Notes under the pieces: model-generated
Told to the model about the DNA's origin: nothing
What the model saw: the letters and a program-made list of their open reading frames with translations, nothing else
Database searches by the model: none
DNA from: Demequina sp. NBRC 110055
GTDB taxonomy: Bacteria > Actinomycetota > Actinomycetes > Actinomycetales > Demequinaceae
Direction of reading: 5' to 3'
DNA length: 64,000 nt
NCBI RefSeq assembly: GCF_002090135.1
Contig: NZ_BBRL01000005.1
Location: forward strand, 62,001-126,000
Shown here: one piece after another, positions 55,265 through 64,000 of the stretch
How the letters are laid out: each line of letters begins with the position of its first letter
How positions within the stretch are numbered: position 1 is the stretch's first letter
Made by a program: the position numbers and the translations under genes

Positions 55265-57163
55265 ATGCCTGTGCGCTCCGACCTGCGCAACGTCGCGATC
55301 GTCGCCCACGTCGACCACGGAAAGACCACCCTCGTGGACGGCATGCTCGTCCAGGGCGGCGCCTATGGCGACCACGCCCACGTCGAGGAGCGCGCCATGG
55401 ACTCCGGCGACCTCGAGCGCGAGAAGGGCATCACCATCCTCGCGAAGAACACCGCCATCCGTTACACGGGTGAGGCGGCGACCGAGGGCGGCGTCACCAT
55501 CAACGTGATCGACACCCCGGGCCACGCCGACTTCGGTGGCGAGGTCGAGCGCGGCCTGTCGATGGTCGACGGCGTCGTGCTCCTCGTCGACGCCTCCGAG
55601 GGTCCGCTGCCCCAGACCCGCTTCGTGCTGCGCAAGGCGCTCGCGGCCAAGCTGCCCGTGATCATCGTCGTCAACAAGGTCGACCGTCCCGACGCTCGCA
55701 TCAGCGAGGTCGTCGAGGAGACCCACGACCTCCTGCTGGGCCTCGCGTCCGACCTGTCCGACGAGGTCCCCGACCTGGACGTCGACTCGCTGCTCGAGGT
55801 GCCTGTGGTGTACGCGTCGGCCAAGGCCGGCCGTGCGTCGCTGAACCAGCCCGCCGACGGCGACCTGCCCGACTCCGAGAACCTCGAGCCGCTGTTCCAG
55901 ACCATCATGCAGCGCATCCCCGGCCCCTCGTTCGAGGAGGGCCACCCGCTGCAGGCGCACGTCACCAACCTCGACGCGTCGCCGTTCCTCGGCCGCCTCG
56001 CGCTGCTACGCATCTTCAACGGTGAGCTGCGCAAGGGCCAGCAGGTCGCGTGGGCCCGCGCCGACGGCTCCATCTCCTCGGTGAAGATCACCGAGCTGCT
56101 CGAGACGAAGGGCCTCGAGCGCGTGCCCGCCGAGGTGGCGCGCCCCGGTGACATCGTCGCCGTGGCCGGCATCGAAGAGATCACCATCGGCGAGACGCTG
56201 ACTGACATCAACGACCCGCGCCCCCTGCCGCGCATCACGGTCGACGACCCGGCCATCTCGATGACCATCGGTATCAACACCTCGCCGCTGGCCGGACGCG
56301 TCAAGGGTGCGAAGGTCACGGCGCGCCAGGTCAAGGACCGCCTCGACAAGGAGCTCATCGGCAACGTGTCGCTGCGCGTCCTGCCCACGGACCGCCCCGA
56401 CGCGTGGGAGGTGCAGGGCCGCGGCGAGTTGGCACTGGCAATCCTCGTCGAGCAGATGCGCCGCGAGGGCTTCGAGCTCACCGTCGGCAAGCCCGTCGTC
56501 GTCACCAAGGAGATCGACGGCAAGAAGCACGAGCCGATGGAGCACATGACCATCGACGTGCCCGAGGAGCACCTCGGCGCCGTCACGCAGCTCATGGCGA
56601 GCCGCAAGGGACGCATGGAGTCGATGTCGAACCACGGCACCGGCTGGGTGCGTATGGAGTTCATCGTCCCCGCGCGTGGTCTCATCGGCTTCCGCTCGAC
56701 CTTCCTCACGGATACTCGCGGCACCGGCATCGCCTCGTCGATCTCGCACGGCTACGCCCCGTGGGCCGGCCTCATCGAGTACCGCACCAACGGCTCGCTC
56801 GTCGCGGACCGTCAGGGCGCCGTGACGACCAACGCGCTCCTCACGCTTCAGGACCGCGGCACCTTCTTTGTCAAGCCCACCGAGGAGACGTACGAGGGCA
56901 TGGTCGTCGGCGAGAACTCGCGCGGCGAGGACATGGACATCAACATCACCAAGGAAAAGAAGCTCAACAACATCCGGTCGGCGACCGGTGACGAGCTCGA
57001 GCGCCTCACGCCCCCGCGCCAGCTGACCCTCGAGGAGTCCCTCGAGTTCGCCGGCGACGACGAGTGTGTCGAGGTCACGCCCGAGAACATCCGTATCCGC
57101 AAGGTGATTCTCGACGCGACCGAGCGCGGCCGCGCCGCCTCGCGCGCCAAGCGCCAGGGCTAA
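55265..57163 (+). CDS. typA: Translational GTPase TypA/BipA
   Basis: 632 residues. GTPase domain: G1 [15 protein letters not shown]2 near [12 protein letters not shown]3 [15 protein letters not shown]4 VNKVDRPD. Then EF-Tu domain 2-like region, EF-G III/V-like regions, and the BipA-specific C-terminal domain (about 475-600) with [18 protein letters not shown]. TypA acts on the ribosome under stress or cold and in 50S assembly. TATACA at 55201-55206 is a candidate -10, although no good -35 is found. Confidence 0.96.
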   Translation: MPVRSDLRNVAIVAHVDHGKTTLVDGMLVQGGAYGDHAHVEERAMDSGDLEREKGITILAKNTAIRYTGEAATEGGVTINVIDTPGHADFGGEVERGLSMVDGVVLLVDASEGPLPQTRFVLRKALAAKLPVIIVVNKVDRPDARISEVVEETHDLLLGLASDLSDEVPDLDVDSLLEVPVVYASAKAGRASLNQPADGDLPDSENLEPLFQTIMQRIPGPSFEEGHPLQAHVTNLDASPFLGRLALLRIFNGELRKGQQVAWARADGSISSVKITELLETKGLERVPAEVARPGDIVAVAGIEEITIGETLTDINDPRPLPRITVDDPAISMTIGINTSPLAGRVKGAKVTARQVKDRLDKELIGNVSLRVLPTDRPDAWEVQGRGELALAILVEQMRREGFELTVGKPVVVTKEIDGKKHEPMEHMTIDVPEEHLGAVTQLMASRKGRMESMSNHGTGWVRMEFIVPARGLIGFRSTFLTDTRGTGIASSISHGYAPWAGLIEYRTNGSLVADRQGAVTTNALLTLQDRGTFFVKPTEETYEGMVVGENSRGEDMDINITKEKKLNNIRSATGDELERLTPPRQLTLEESLEFAGDDECVEVTPENIRIRKVILDATERGRAASRAKRQG

Positions 57164-57179
57164 GTCTCTACGCCTTCGA

Positions 57180-57215
57180 GGGCCCCGTCCGGTTCGCCGG
57201 GCGGGGCCCTTCTTT
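57180..57215 (+). terminator. Rho-independent terminator after typA
   Basis: Stem 57180-57192 with 57197-57209 (12 of 13 pairs), tetraloop TTCG, then TTCTTTTCG. It lies 17 bases after the typA stop: the most classical terminator in the window. Confidence 0.88.
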
Positions 57216-57253
57216 TCGTTCGGGCGGCCGATGTGGTCGTGCGGTGGGATGAC

Positions 57254-57259
57254 TAGCAT
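57254..57259 (+). promoter_or_regulatory. -10 element TAGCAT, sets lipoprotein start
   Basis: TAGCAT followed by 7 nt and ATG at 57267. Other in-frame ATGs at 57249, 57258 and 57276 do not have this spacing. Confidence 0.5.
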
Positions 57260-57266
57260 GCCTGGT

Positions 57267-57713
57267 ATGCGGGGAATGCGAACAGTAGTGCCAGCGGTGC
57301 TGGCGGTCATGATGCTTGCGGCGTGCAGCGGGGGCGCCACCGAGACGGGGGCCGACGCCGAGGCCGCGTGGCCCGCGTGGGCGCCGCTTCCCGAGGGGGA
57401 GGCGCTCGCGTGGTACCACTCGGACACAGGCGGCGCTGAGACGTGGGGCGTCGCGCTCCCGGGCGGCGACCTGGGTGATGACGTGGTCTACGAGTCGGGT
57501 GCCGAGGACTGGGAAAGAGTTGCCTCCGGTACGGCGATCATGGTGGAGGGCATGTACGCCGGGCCCGACGGCCGCGACTGGATCCTCTGCCGTGACGGGG
57601 CGATGATGCAGATCTACGACTTCCCCGAGGAGTCCACGTTCGTCGACGGCACTGGCTTCGCGCAGGGAACCACCCAGGTATACGTCTACGAGCCTGGCAC
57701 CGGTTGCTCCTGA
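57267..57713 (+). CDS. Small secreted lipoprotein, unknown function
   Basis: 148 residues. Signal peptide MRGMRTVVPAVLAVMMLAAC with lipobox LAAC (Cys20). The mature part is acidic and tryptophan-rich (AAWPAWAPLPEGEALAW) with one likely disulphide (Cys in ILCRDG, Cys in GTGCS). No catalytic motif. It has no known family that I recognise. Its -10 suggests an independent transcript between the typA terminator and DUF6113. Confidence 0.7.
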   Translation: MRGMRTVVPAVLAVMMLAACSGGATETGADAEAAWPAWAPLPEGEALAWYHSDTGGAETWGVALPGGDLGDDVVYESGAEDWERVASGTAIMVEGMYAGPDGRDWILCRDGAMMQIYDFPEESTFVDGTGFAQGTTQVYVYEPGTGCS

Positions 57714-57749
57714 GCCGGGTGGCGGCGCGGCGGCGTCGCCCTCACCGCC

Positions 57750-57755
57750 TATCCT
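57750..57755 (+). promoter_or_regulatory. -10 element TATCCT, leaderless DUF6113 gene
   Basis: TATCCT followed by 7 nt and ATG at 57763. Confidence 0.55.
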
Positions 57756-57762
57756 GTGACCC

Positions 57763-58113
57763 ATGAAGGACTCCATGGGCTACGTCGTGCTCGCGGTCGG
57801 GGGGCTCATCGTGGCCACGGTGGGCTCGATCGCGTACCGCTCGATCCCGCCCTGGGGGGCCGTCCTGGCGTGCGTGATGGTGTTGCTCGCGGCGGTCTTT
57901 GCGCGGGTGTGGCTGTCGTGGACCGGGCTCGGCACCTTCGCCGCGCTGTTTATGAGTGCGGCATTCGTGTGGACGCTCGAAGGGCCGGGCGGATCCGTGC
58001 TGATCGCGGCGGATGCGCTGGGGTACGCATGGCTCGCCGGGGGAGTCGTCGCGATCGTCGTGGCAGCGCTGCTGCCCAGGAAACTGCTGGTGGGGGACCA
58101 TGTCAAGAGCTAG
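57763..58113 (+). CDS. DUF6113-type four-helix membrane protein
   Basis: 116 residues with four membrane helices in order (about 5-23, 30-50, 55-72, 82-104). No conserved charged residue inside a helix. The family name is assigned by position next to fdxA and by length; the sequence alone would be called hypothetical. The end overlaps the VanW gene by 14 bases, so they are translated together. Confidence 0.72.
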   Translation: MKDSMGYVVLAVGGLIVATVGSIAYRSIPPWGAVLACVMVLLAAVFARVWLSWTGLGTFAALFMSAAFVWTLEGPGGSVLIAADALGYAWLAGGVVAIVVAALLPRKLLVGDHVKS

Positions 58114-60316
58114 GAATCAGGCGCGCCTCGAGGCCGAGGCGCAGCGCGAACGTCGTCGTCACGGCGCCGCACACCGCGCGTTGCGCTCGCGCGCCGCTCG
58201 TGGCCAGGGCGCGCATTCGGATGCGACGCCGGTCCCCGTTGTCGAGCACACGCCCACCTCGGAGTTGGCTGCGCCGACCTGGCTCGCGGACGCCCCCGAC
58301 GCGCCGCCGCTGGGGAGCACTCTCCCCGACACCGAGACCCCAACCTCCGACGACGACGTTGTCGAGGCCGACACCGACACGCGCCCGGTGGCTCGCGTGA
58401 GCCTGGCGGCCGCTGGAGCGGCAGCCGCCACGGCATCGGCTGAGACCGACGCCGAATCCGACGCCGACGCGACGGCGGTGCAGGCCGAGCCTGTCACCGC
58501 ACCCACCACCGTGTTCCCGGCCGCCGCAGCGGCCCCCCGCGAGCCGTCCGCCTGGCCGGCCAGCGTCGACGACGTGCGTACGGAGGCCATGCTGAGCTCG
58601 CACCAGGCCACCGGGGAGCGCGGCTCCCATTCGAACAAGCGCGGCCGCGGCTGGCTCGCCGTGCCCGTCGTCGTCATCGTGCTGGCGGGACTCTATGTCG
58701 GAGCCCAGGCGCTGTTGTCAGGCACCGTGCCGCGCGAGACCGAGACGCTTGGTGTGGCGATCGGTGGGCAATCGACAGGAGCGGCGATCGCCTCCATCAC
58801 CGAGGCGGCCGACGCTCTCGCGGCCCAGGACATCACCCTCACCGCCGAGGACGAGTCGACCGCATTCCCTGCCGCCGATGCCGGCCTGGGGGTCGATGCC
58901 GAGGCGACCATCGCCGATCTCACCGGTTTCACGTTGCGCCCCGAACGCCTGTGGCAGCACCTCGCGGGCGGCGGTCACATCGACCCGGTGGCGACCGTCG
59001 ACGATGAAGCTCTCGCGTCTGCTGTGACGGCGGCCGCCGCGGACCTGGACCGCGAGGCCGTCGACGCTTCCGTGGAGATCGTCGGCACCGCGGGAGTCTC
59101 GCACCCCGGCACCGACGCCATCGAGGTCGATGTCGACGCGACCGCCGCGCTCGTCGACCAAGCATGGCCCACGTCGCTGACGGTCGAGGCGGTCGCGACG
59201 GTGACAGCCCCCTCCGTCACCGACGAGACGGCCGATTCTTTTGCGCAGGACCTGTCGCGACAGTTCCTCGCCGGTGACGTCACCCTCAGCGCGGAATCCG
59301 GCGAGGCCGTAATTACCGCCGACCAGGTGGCCGCGCACTCCAGCGTGCAGTCCGAGGGCGGCGACCTGACGCTCGTCGTGGATGGCGAGGCGATCGCGCC
59401 CGAGGTGATCGAGGCGCACCCGGAGCTCGAGACGGAACCCAAGGACGCCTCGGTCGAGTTCGCGTCCAACTCCGAGCTCACCATCGACGAGGGTGCCAAC
59501 GGCATCACGATCGACGGCGCCGCGCTGGGCGATGCGATCGTCGCCGCTGCCGGCTCGCCCAACCGCGCCGGGGAACTGCCCGTAACGGTCGTGGAACCGG
59601 AGAACTCCGCCGAGTCGCTCGGCGTCAACGACTTCAAGGAGATCGTGTCCGCCTTCGACACACCTCTGACCAATGAGTACGTGCGCACCCAGAACCTCCG
59701 CACCGCAGCGGCCGACGTCAAGGGCACCATCATCATGCCGGGCGAGCAGTTCAACCTGCACGAGATCCTGTCGCCCATCACCGAGGCCGAGGGCTACGCC
59801 GACGCTCACGTGATCGTCGACGGGATCCTCACCGACGGCATCGGCGGCGGACTGTCCCAGATGGCGACCACCAGTTACAACGCCGCCTACTTCGCCGGCT
59901 ACGACCTCATCCAGCACCGGCCGCACTCCGTGTGGTTCCCGCGCTACCCCGCGGGCCGCGAGTCGACGCTGTGGGGCACCACGATCAACGTCATCTTCGA
60001 GAACAACACGCCGTATGCGGCGCTGTTCAACTCGTACATCTCCGGCGGAGACCTGCACGTCGACGTGTGGTCGACGCCCCACTTCGAGGTAGAGACCTGG
60101 GCATCCGACAAGACGAACATCACGCAGCCCGGCGTCGACGAGGTGACGGCGGACAACTGCCAGGCCAAGGGCCCCGGCGAGCCCGGCTTCACCATCACGA
60201 ATACGCGTGTCGTGACGCTCGACGGGGAAGAGGTCGACCGCAACGTGGATACCTGGACCTACGCGCCGAACGATGCGATCAAGTGCGTGGCGGACGACAC
60301 GTCCGAGGACGATTGA
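58100..60316 (+). CDS. VanW-family membrane protein
   Basis: 738 residues. A cytoplasmic N-terminal tail (1-195), low-complexity with Ala/Asp/Thr. One helix (about 196-218), then two or three PG_binding_4-like repeats (about 230-510), then the VanW domain (about 540-690). In it are TAAADVKGTIIMPGEQFNLH and DGIGGGLSQMATTSYNAAYF, together with HRPHSVWFPRYPAGRE. VanW homologues act on wall assembly, but the original link to vancomycin resistance is not a proven activity. ATG at 58100 with GGGGGA upstream; an ATG 87 bases earlier lies inside DUF6113. Confidence 0.86.
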   Translation: MSRARNQARLEAEAQRERRRHGAAHRALRSRAARGQGAHSDATPVPVVEHTPTSELAAPTWLADAPDAPPLGSTLPDTETPTSDDDVVEADTDTRPVARVSLAAAGAAAATASAETDAESDADATAVQAEPVTAPTTVFPAAAAAPREPSAWPASVDDVRTEAMLSSHQATGERGSHSNKRGRGWLAVPVVVIVLAGLYVGAQALLSGTVPRETETLGVAIGGQSTGAAIASITEAADALAAQDITLTAEDESTAFPAADAGLGVDAEATIADLTGFTLRPERLWQHLAGGGHIDPVATVDDEALASAVTAAAADLDREAVDASVEIVGTAGVSHPGTDAIEVDVDATAALVDQAWPTSLTVEAVATVTAPSVTDETADSFAQDLSRQFLAGDVTLSAESGEAVITADQVAAHSSVQSEGGDLTLVVDGEAIAPEVIEAHPELETEPKDASVEFASNSELTIDEGANGITIDGAALGDAIVAAAGSPNRAGELPVTVVEPENSAESLGVNDFKEIVSAFDTPLTNEYVRTQNLRTAAADVKGTIIMPGEQFNLHEILSPITEAEGYADAHVIVDGILTDGIGGGLSQMATTSYNAAYFAGYDLIQHRPHSVWFPRYPAGRESTLWGTTINVIFENNTPYAALFNSYISGGDLHVDVWSTPHFEVETWASDKTNITQPGVDEVTADNCQAKGPGEPGFTITNTRVVTLDGEEVDRNVDTWTYAPNDAIKCVADDTSEDD

Positions 60317-60433
60317 TGTCGCGCCCGCGACCGTGTCACCCCCGCGCTCACTCTGTCCTCGCGCCGTGTGTCCCGACCGGGGACCCGGCGCTATGATGAA
60401 GCGATCCGTATCGCCCCGGTTGGAGGAGACAAA

Positions 60434-60751
60434 GTGACTTACGTCATTGCATTGCCTTGTGTCGACGTCAAGGACAAGGCCTGCATCGACGAGTGTCCGG
60501 TCGACTGCATCTACGAGGGCGAGCGTTCGCTCTACATCCACCCCGACGAGTGCGTGGACTGCGGCGCATGCGAGCCCGTGTGCCCCGTCGAGGCGATCTA
60601 CTACGAGGACGACGTCCCCGACAAGTGGGCCGACTACTACAACGCGAACGTGGAGTTCTTCTCCGAGATTGGTTCGCCCGGCGGCGCCGCGAAGATGGGT
60701 CTGATCGAGCACGATCACGACCTCATCAAGTCGTTGCCCCCGCAGAACTGA
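60434..60751 (+). CDS. fdxA: Seven-iron ferredoxin
   Basis: 105 residues. Eight cysteines, Cys9, Cys17, Cys21, Cys25, Cys40, Cys43, Cys46 and Cys50, in the FdxA arrangement with one [3Fe-4S] and one [4Fe-4S] cluster. The long C-terminal tail with KWADYYNANVEFF is normal for actinobacteria. Electron donor to cytochrome P450 or other oxidoreductases. GTG at 60434 with GGAGGAG upstream. TATGAT at 60392-60397 is a good -10; its -35 is weak. Followed by dapC, as in M. tuberculosis. Confidence 0.95.
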   Translation: MTYVIALPCVDVKDKACIDECPVDCIYEGERSLYIHPDECVDCGACEPVCPVEAIYYEDDVPDKWADYYNANVEFFSEIGSPGGAAKMGLIEHDHDLIKSLPPQN

Positions 60752-60766
60752 CGCGGGCCGGCGCGC

Positions 60767-61888
60767 ATGGGTCTGAGCCCACGCTCCCTGCCCGACTTCC
60801 CGTGGGACTCGCTCGCTCCCTTCCGTGAGCGCGCCTCGGCGCACCCCGAGGGCGTCGTGGATCTGTCGGTGGGCACGCCGGTCGACCCCACGCCCGAGGT
60901 GGTCCGCCATGCCCTCGCGGCAGCGGCCGATGCCCCCGGCTACCCCACGACGATCGGCACCGCGCAGCTGCGTCAGGCCATCATCGACTGGTTCGCCCGC
61001 ACGCGCGGCGTCGCCGGTCTGACGCTGGACGGCGTCATGCCGACGGTGGGCTCCAAGGAGCTGGTGGCGTGGCTGCCGGCGCTCATGGGGCTCGGCGAGG
61101 GCGACATGGTGGTGCATCCCGCATCGGCGTACCCCACGTATGACGTGGGCGCGCGGCTGACCGGGGCCACCGCCCTCGCCACCGACGACGTCTCCGACTG
61201 GGCCGGCCGCGACGACGTGAAGCTCGTGTGGCTCAACTCGCCGTCCAACCCGACCGGCAAGGTCCTCGGACGGGACGAGCTGAGCGAGGTGGTCGAGGCT
61301 GCGCGCGCCATCGGTGCCGTGGTGGCCTCCGACGAGTGCTACGCGGCCCTCGCCTGGGAGGAGCCGTGGGCGAGCGGCGGTGTGCCGTCGGTTCTCGACC
61401 CTGCGGTCTGCGGCGGCTCCTTCGATGGTCTTCTCGCCGTCTACTCGTTGTCCAAGCAGTCCAACCTCGCGGGTTACCGTGCGGCGTTCGTGGCCGGCGA
61501 CCCGGCGCTGGTCGGTGCGCTCGTCGAGGTGCGCAAGCACGCGGGCATGATCGTCCCTGCGCCGGTGCAGGCCGCCATGACGGTCGCGCTCGGCGACGAC
61601 GCGCACACCGCCGCCCAGCGCGAGGTCTACCGGGCGCGGCGCGAGGCCCTGCTGCCCGCCGTGCAGAGCGCGGGCTTCTCGGTGCCGGGCTCCGAGGCCG
61701 GGCTCTATCTGTGGGCGACTCGCGACGAGGATTGCTGGGAGACGCTGGGCTTTCTCGCGGATCGGGGCATCATTGCGGCCCCGGGGGCGTTCTACGGTCC
61801 GGCGGCGCAGCAGTATGTGCGCATCGCCCTCACTGCGACGGACGAGCGCATCGGGCAGGCGGTCCTCCGTTTGTCCAAAGATGGGTAA
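60767..61888 (+). CDS. dapC: Succinyldiaminopimelate transaminase
   Basis: 373-residue fold-type I PLP aminotransferase for lysine and diaminopimelate synthesis. The PLP-binding Lys is in VYSLSKQSNLAGYRAAFVAG (near residue 233). The N-terminal start FPWDSLAPFRERA and VDLSVGTPVDPTPE is the actinobacterial DapC pattern. Asp/Tyr PLP contacts lie in WLNSPSNPTGKVLG and DECYAAL. Fifteen bases after fdxA, so an operon. The start lacks a clear ribosome site; coupling to fdxA is likely. Confidence 0.93.
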   Translation: MGLSPRSLPDFPWDSLAPFRERASAHPEGVVDLSVGTPVDPTPEVVRHALAAAADAPGYPTTIGTAQLRQAIIDWFARTRGVAGLTLDGVMPTVGSKELVAWLPALMGLGEGDMVVHPASAYPTYDVGARLTGATALATDDVSDWAGRDDVKLVWLNSPSNPTGKVLGRDELSEVVEAARAIGAVVASDECYAALAWEEPWASGGVPSVLDPAVCGGSFDGLLAVYSLSKQSNLAGYRAAFVAGDPALVGALVEVRKHAGMIVPAPVQAAMTVALGDDAHTAAQREVYRARREALLPAVQSAGFSVPGSEAGLYLWATRDEDCWETLGFLADRGIIAAPGAFYGPAAQQYVRIALTATDERIGQAVLRLSKDG

Positions 61889-61945
61889 ACTCGCCCTCAA
61901 GCGAACGCACACAATGGCGCTGCGGTGCCCTGGAGGGTTTTCGGA

Positions 61946-63235
<1,290 letters not shown>

Positions 63236-63242
63236 GGGGCGC

Positions 63243-64000
63243 TCAATCCTCGCCGGGCGCCGCCGTCCGTAGCCACACCTCCGTGCCGTCGCCGCCGGTG
63301 ACGGCGCCGGGGGAGGGGGAGACGGTCGCGGCGTCCTCGGCGCGCACCCACGTGCCGCCGCTACCGGACGCCACCGTGACGCCTTCGAATGCCGCCACGG
63401 CGACGGCCCACTCCTGGACGGCCCTGTCGGCCGTCGTATCGACCCCGCGCACGCGTAGCGCCGTGTCCGAGCCTGTGCCGGCGGTCCCCGCGACGCCGAC
63501 GGCCTCGACTGCAAAGGCGCCGTCACCGAAGTCGTCTGCCAGGCGCTGCGTGAACGCGGCGGCCGTCGTGGGAGCATCGGCCTGGTCCAGGTCGCAGGTG
63601 ACCGTGCCGCCGTGGCCGGTGAGGGCCGACGCCCACAAGCGCCCCTCCTCTTCGTGGTCGGCGTACGCCTCGGGAAAGCCTGAACGCTGCACGGCCTGCG
63701 CAGCGACCGTAATCTCGGCATCGGTCCAGCCGTCGACCTTGATGAGCGCCTCGTAGAACCGATCGGTCGCGTAGTACGGGTCCATGATTTCGTCGATCGA
63801 GCCCCAGCCCTGGGAGGGACGTTGCTGGAACAGGCCGATGCTGTCGCGGTCCCCGTAGTCGATGTTGCGCAGCGTGGATTCCTGGATCGCGGTGGCGACG
63901 GCGATGGTGGCTGCGCGTGCGGGCAGGCCCCAGCGCATCGAGCCGGCCACGATGATCGCAATGTTGTTGGCCTGCTCCGCGGTCTTGGAGTCGGTGCGCT
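63243..64000 (-). CDS. Lysozyme-like secreted protein, 5' end outside window
   Basis: At least 252 residues. The frame is open to the last base, so the start lies beyond the window. Motifs NNIAIIVAGSMRWGLPARA, TAIQESTLRNIDYGDRDSIG and FQQRPSQGWGS match an actinobacterial family often mislabelled 'heavy metal transporter', with a lysozyme-like fold. The catalytic Glu is that of AIQES. The C-terminal half is a separate alanine-rich alpha/beta region. It is convergent with gltA, 7 bases apart. Confidence 0.75.
   Translation of the reverse strand, partial: RTDSKTAEQANNIAIIVAGSMRWGLPARAATIAVATAIQESTLRNIDYGDRDSIGLFQQRPSQGWGSIDEIMDPYYATDRFYEALIKVDGWTDAEITVAAQAVQRSGFPEAYADHEEEGRLWASALTGHGGTVTCDLDQADAPTTAAAFTQRLADDFGDGAFAVEAVGVAGTAGTGSDTALRVRGVDTTADRAVQEWAVAVAAFEGVTVASGSGGTWVRAEDAATVSPSPGAVTGGDGTEVWLRTAAPGED

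Noticed and set aside
58718-61912. 1064-codon open minus-strand frame over vanW, fdxA and dapC
   Set aside because: Antisense artefact of high G+C; the plus-strand genes are well identified.

Overview
The window is high-G+C actinobacterial DNA (roughly 70% G+C by eye). Gene content and order point to the order Micrococcales. A Demequinaceae- or Cellulomonadaceae-like organism is my inference: there are two WhiB proteins, MtrAB-LpqB, GTP-type PEP carboxykinase, a RamB/ScfR-type regulator, and a secreted pectate lyase with chitin/cellulose-binding-type modules. There are many GTG starts. At least 15 genes have a TANNNT hexamer 6-8 nt before the start codon, the usual sign of leaderless transcription in actinobacteria, and I used it to choose starts. 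No tRNA, rRNA, CRISPR array, prophage or insertion sequence was seen. No stretch longer than 300 bases lacks a gene.

Layout. 1-7 kb: 5'-truncated PdtaS histidine kinase, WhiB1, a small membrane protein, an orphan FHA/FtsK (EssC-like) ATPase and a polytopic glycosyltransferase. 7-13 kb: a two-component pair, GtrA, PurK-PurE and an LCP protein. 13-23.5 kb: envelope-sugar and regulatory block (GT2, WhiB2, GT2-membrane fusion, DUF5719, zincin-like protein, DUF3499, ManB, CDF transporter, SahH). 23.5-31 kb: RDD, SpoIIM, DUF58, MoxR, DUF4350, DUF4129 and a membrane protein. 31-41 kb: mtrA-mtrB-lpqB-comF-hpf-EamA-secA. 41-46 kb: DUF6459, LysM protein, HTH, SAF protein, CpaE-like protein, DUF6912, HisN. 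46-55 kb: accessory and metabolic genes (PL9 pectate lyase, DUF952, PckG, RamB-like regulator, SLH-Excalibur protein, PH-domain protein). 55-64 kb: TypA, lipoprotein, DUF6113, VanW protein, ferredoxin, DapC, citrate synthase and a lysozyme-like protein cut by the window end.

Most of 1-45 kb is a conserved actinobacterial core. From memory, the homologues lie between about Rv3219 and Rv3277 in Mycobacterium tuberculosis. The shared themes are envelope growth and division (WhiB2, MtrAB-LpqB, LCP, ManB, glycosyltransferases), protein export (SecA), ribosome hibernation (HPF) and methyl-cycle clean-up (SahH). The 46-55 kb part looks lineage-specific and ties pectin use to gluconeogenesis (PckG with its probable regulator divergent to it).

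The most unusual signal is a ten-base word, GGCCGATGCC (reverse GGCATCGGCC). It occurs 21 times in 64 kb by eye, against about 0.7 expected from base composition. It forces unusual codons inside genes, and one inverted pair of copies forms the stem of the terminator-like hairpin after sahH. This resembles the DNA-uptake-sequence architecture of Neisseria and Pasteurellaceae, although its function here is unknown.
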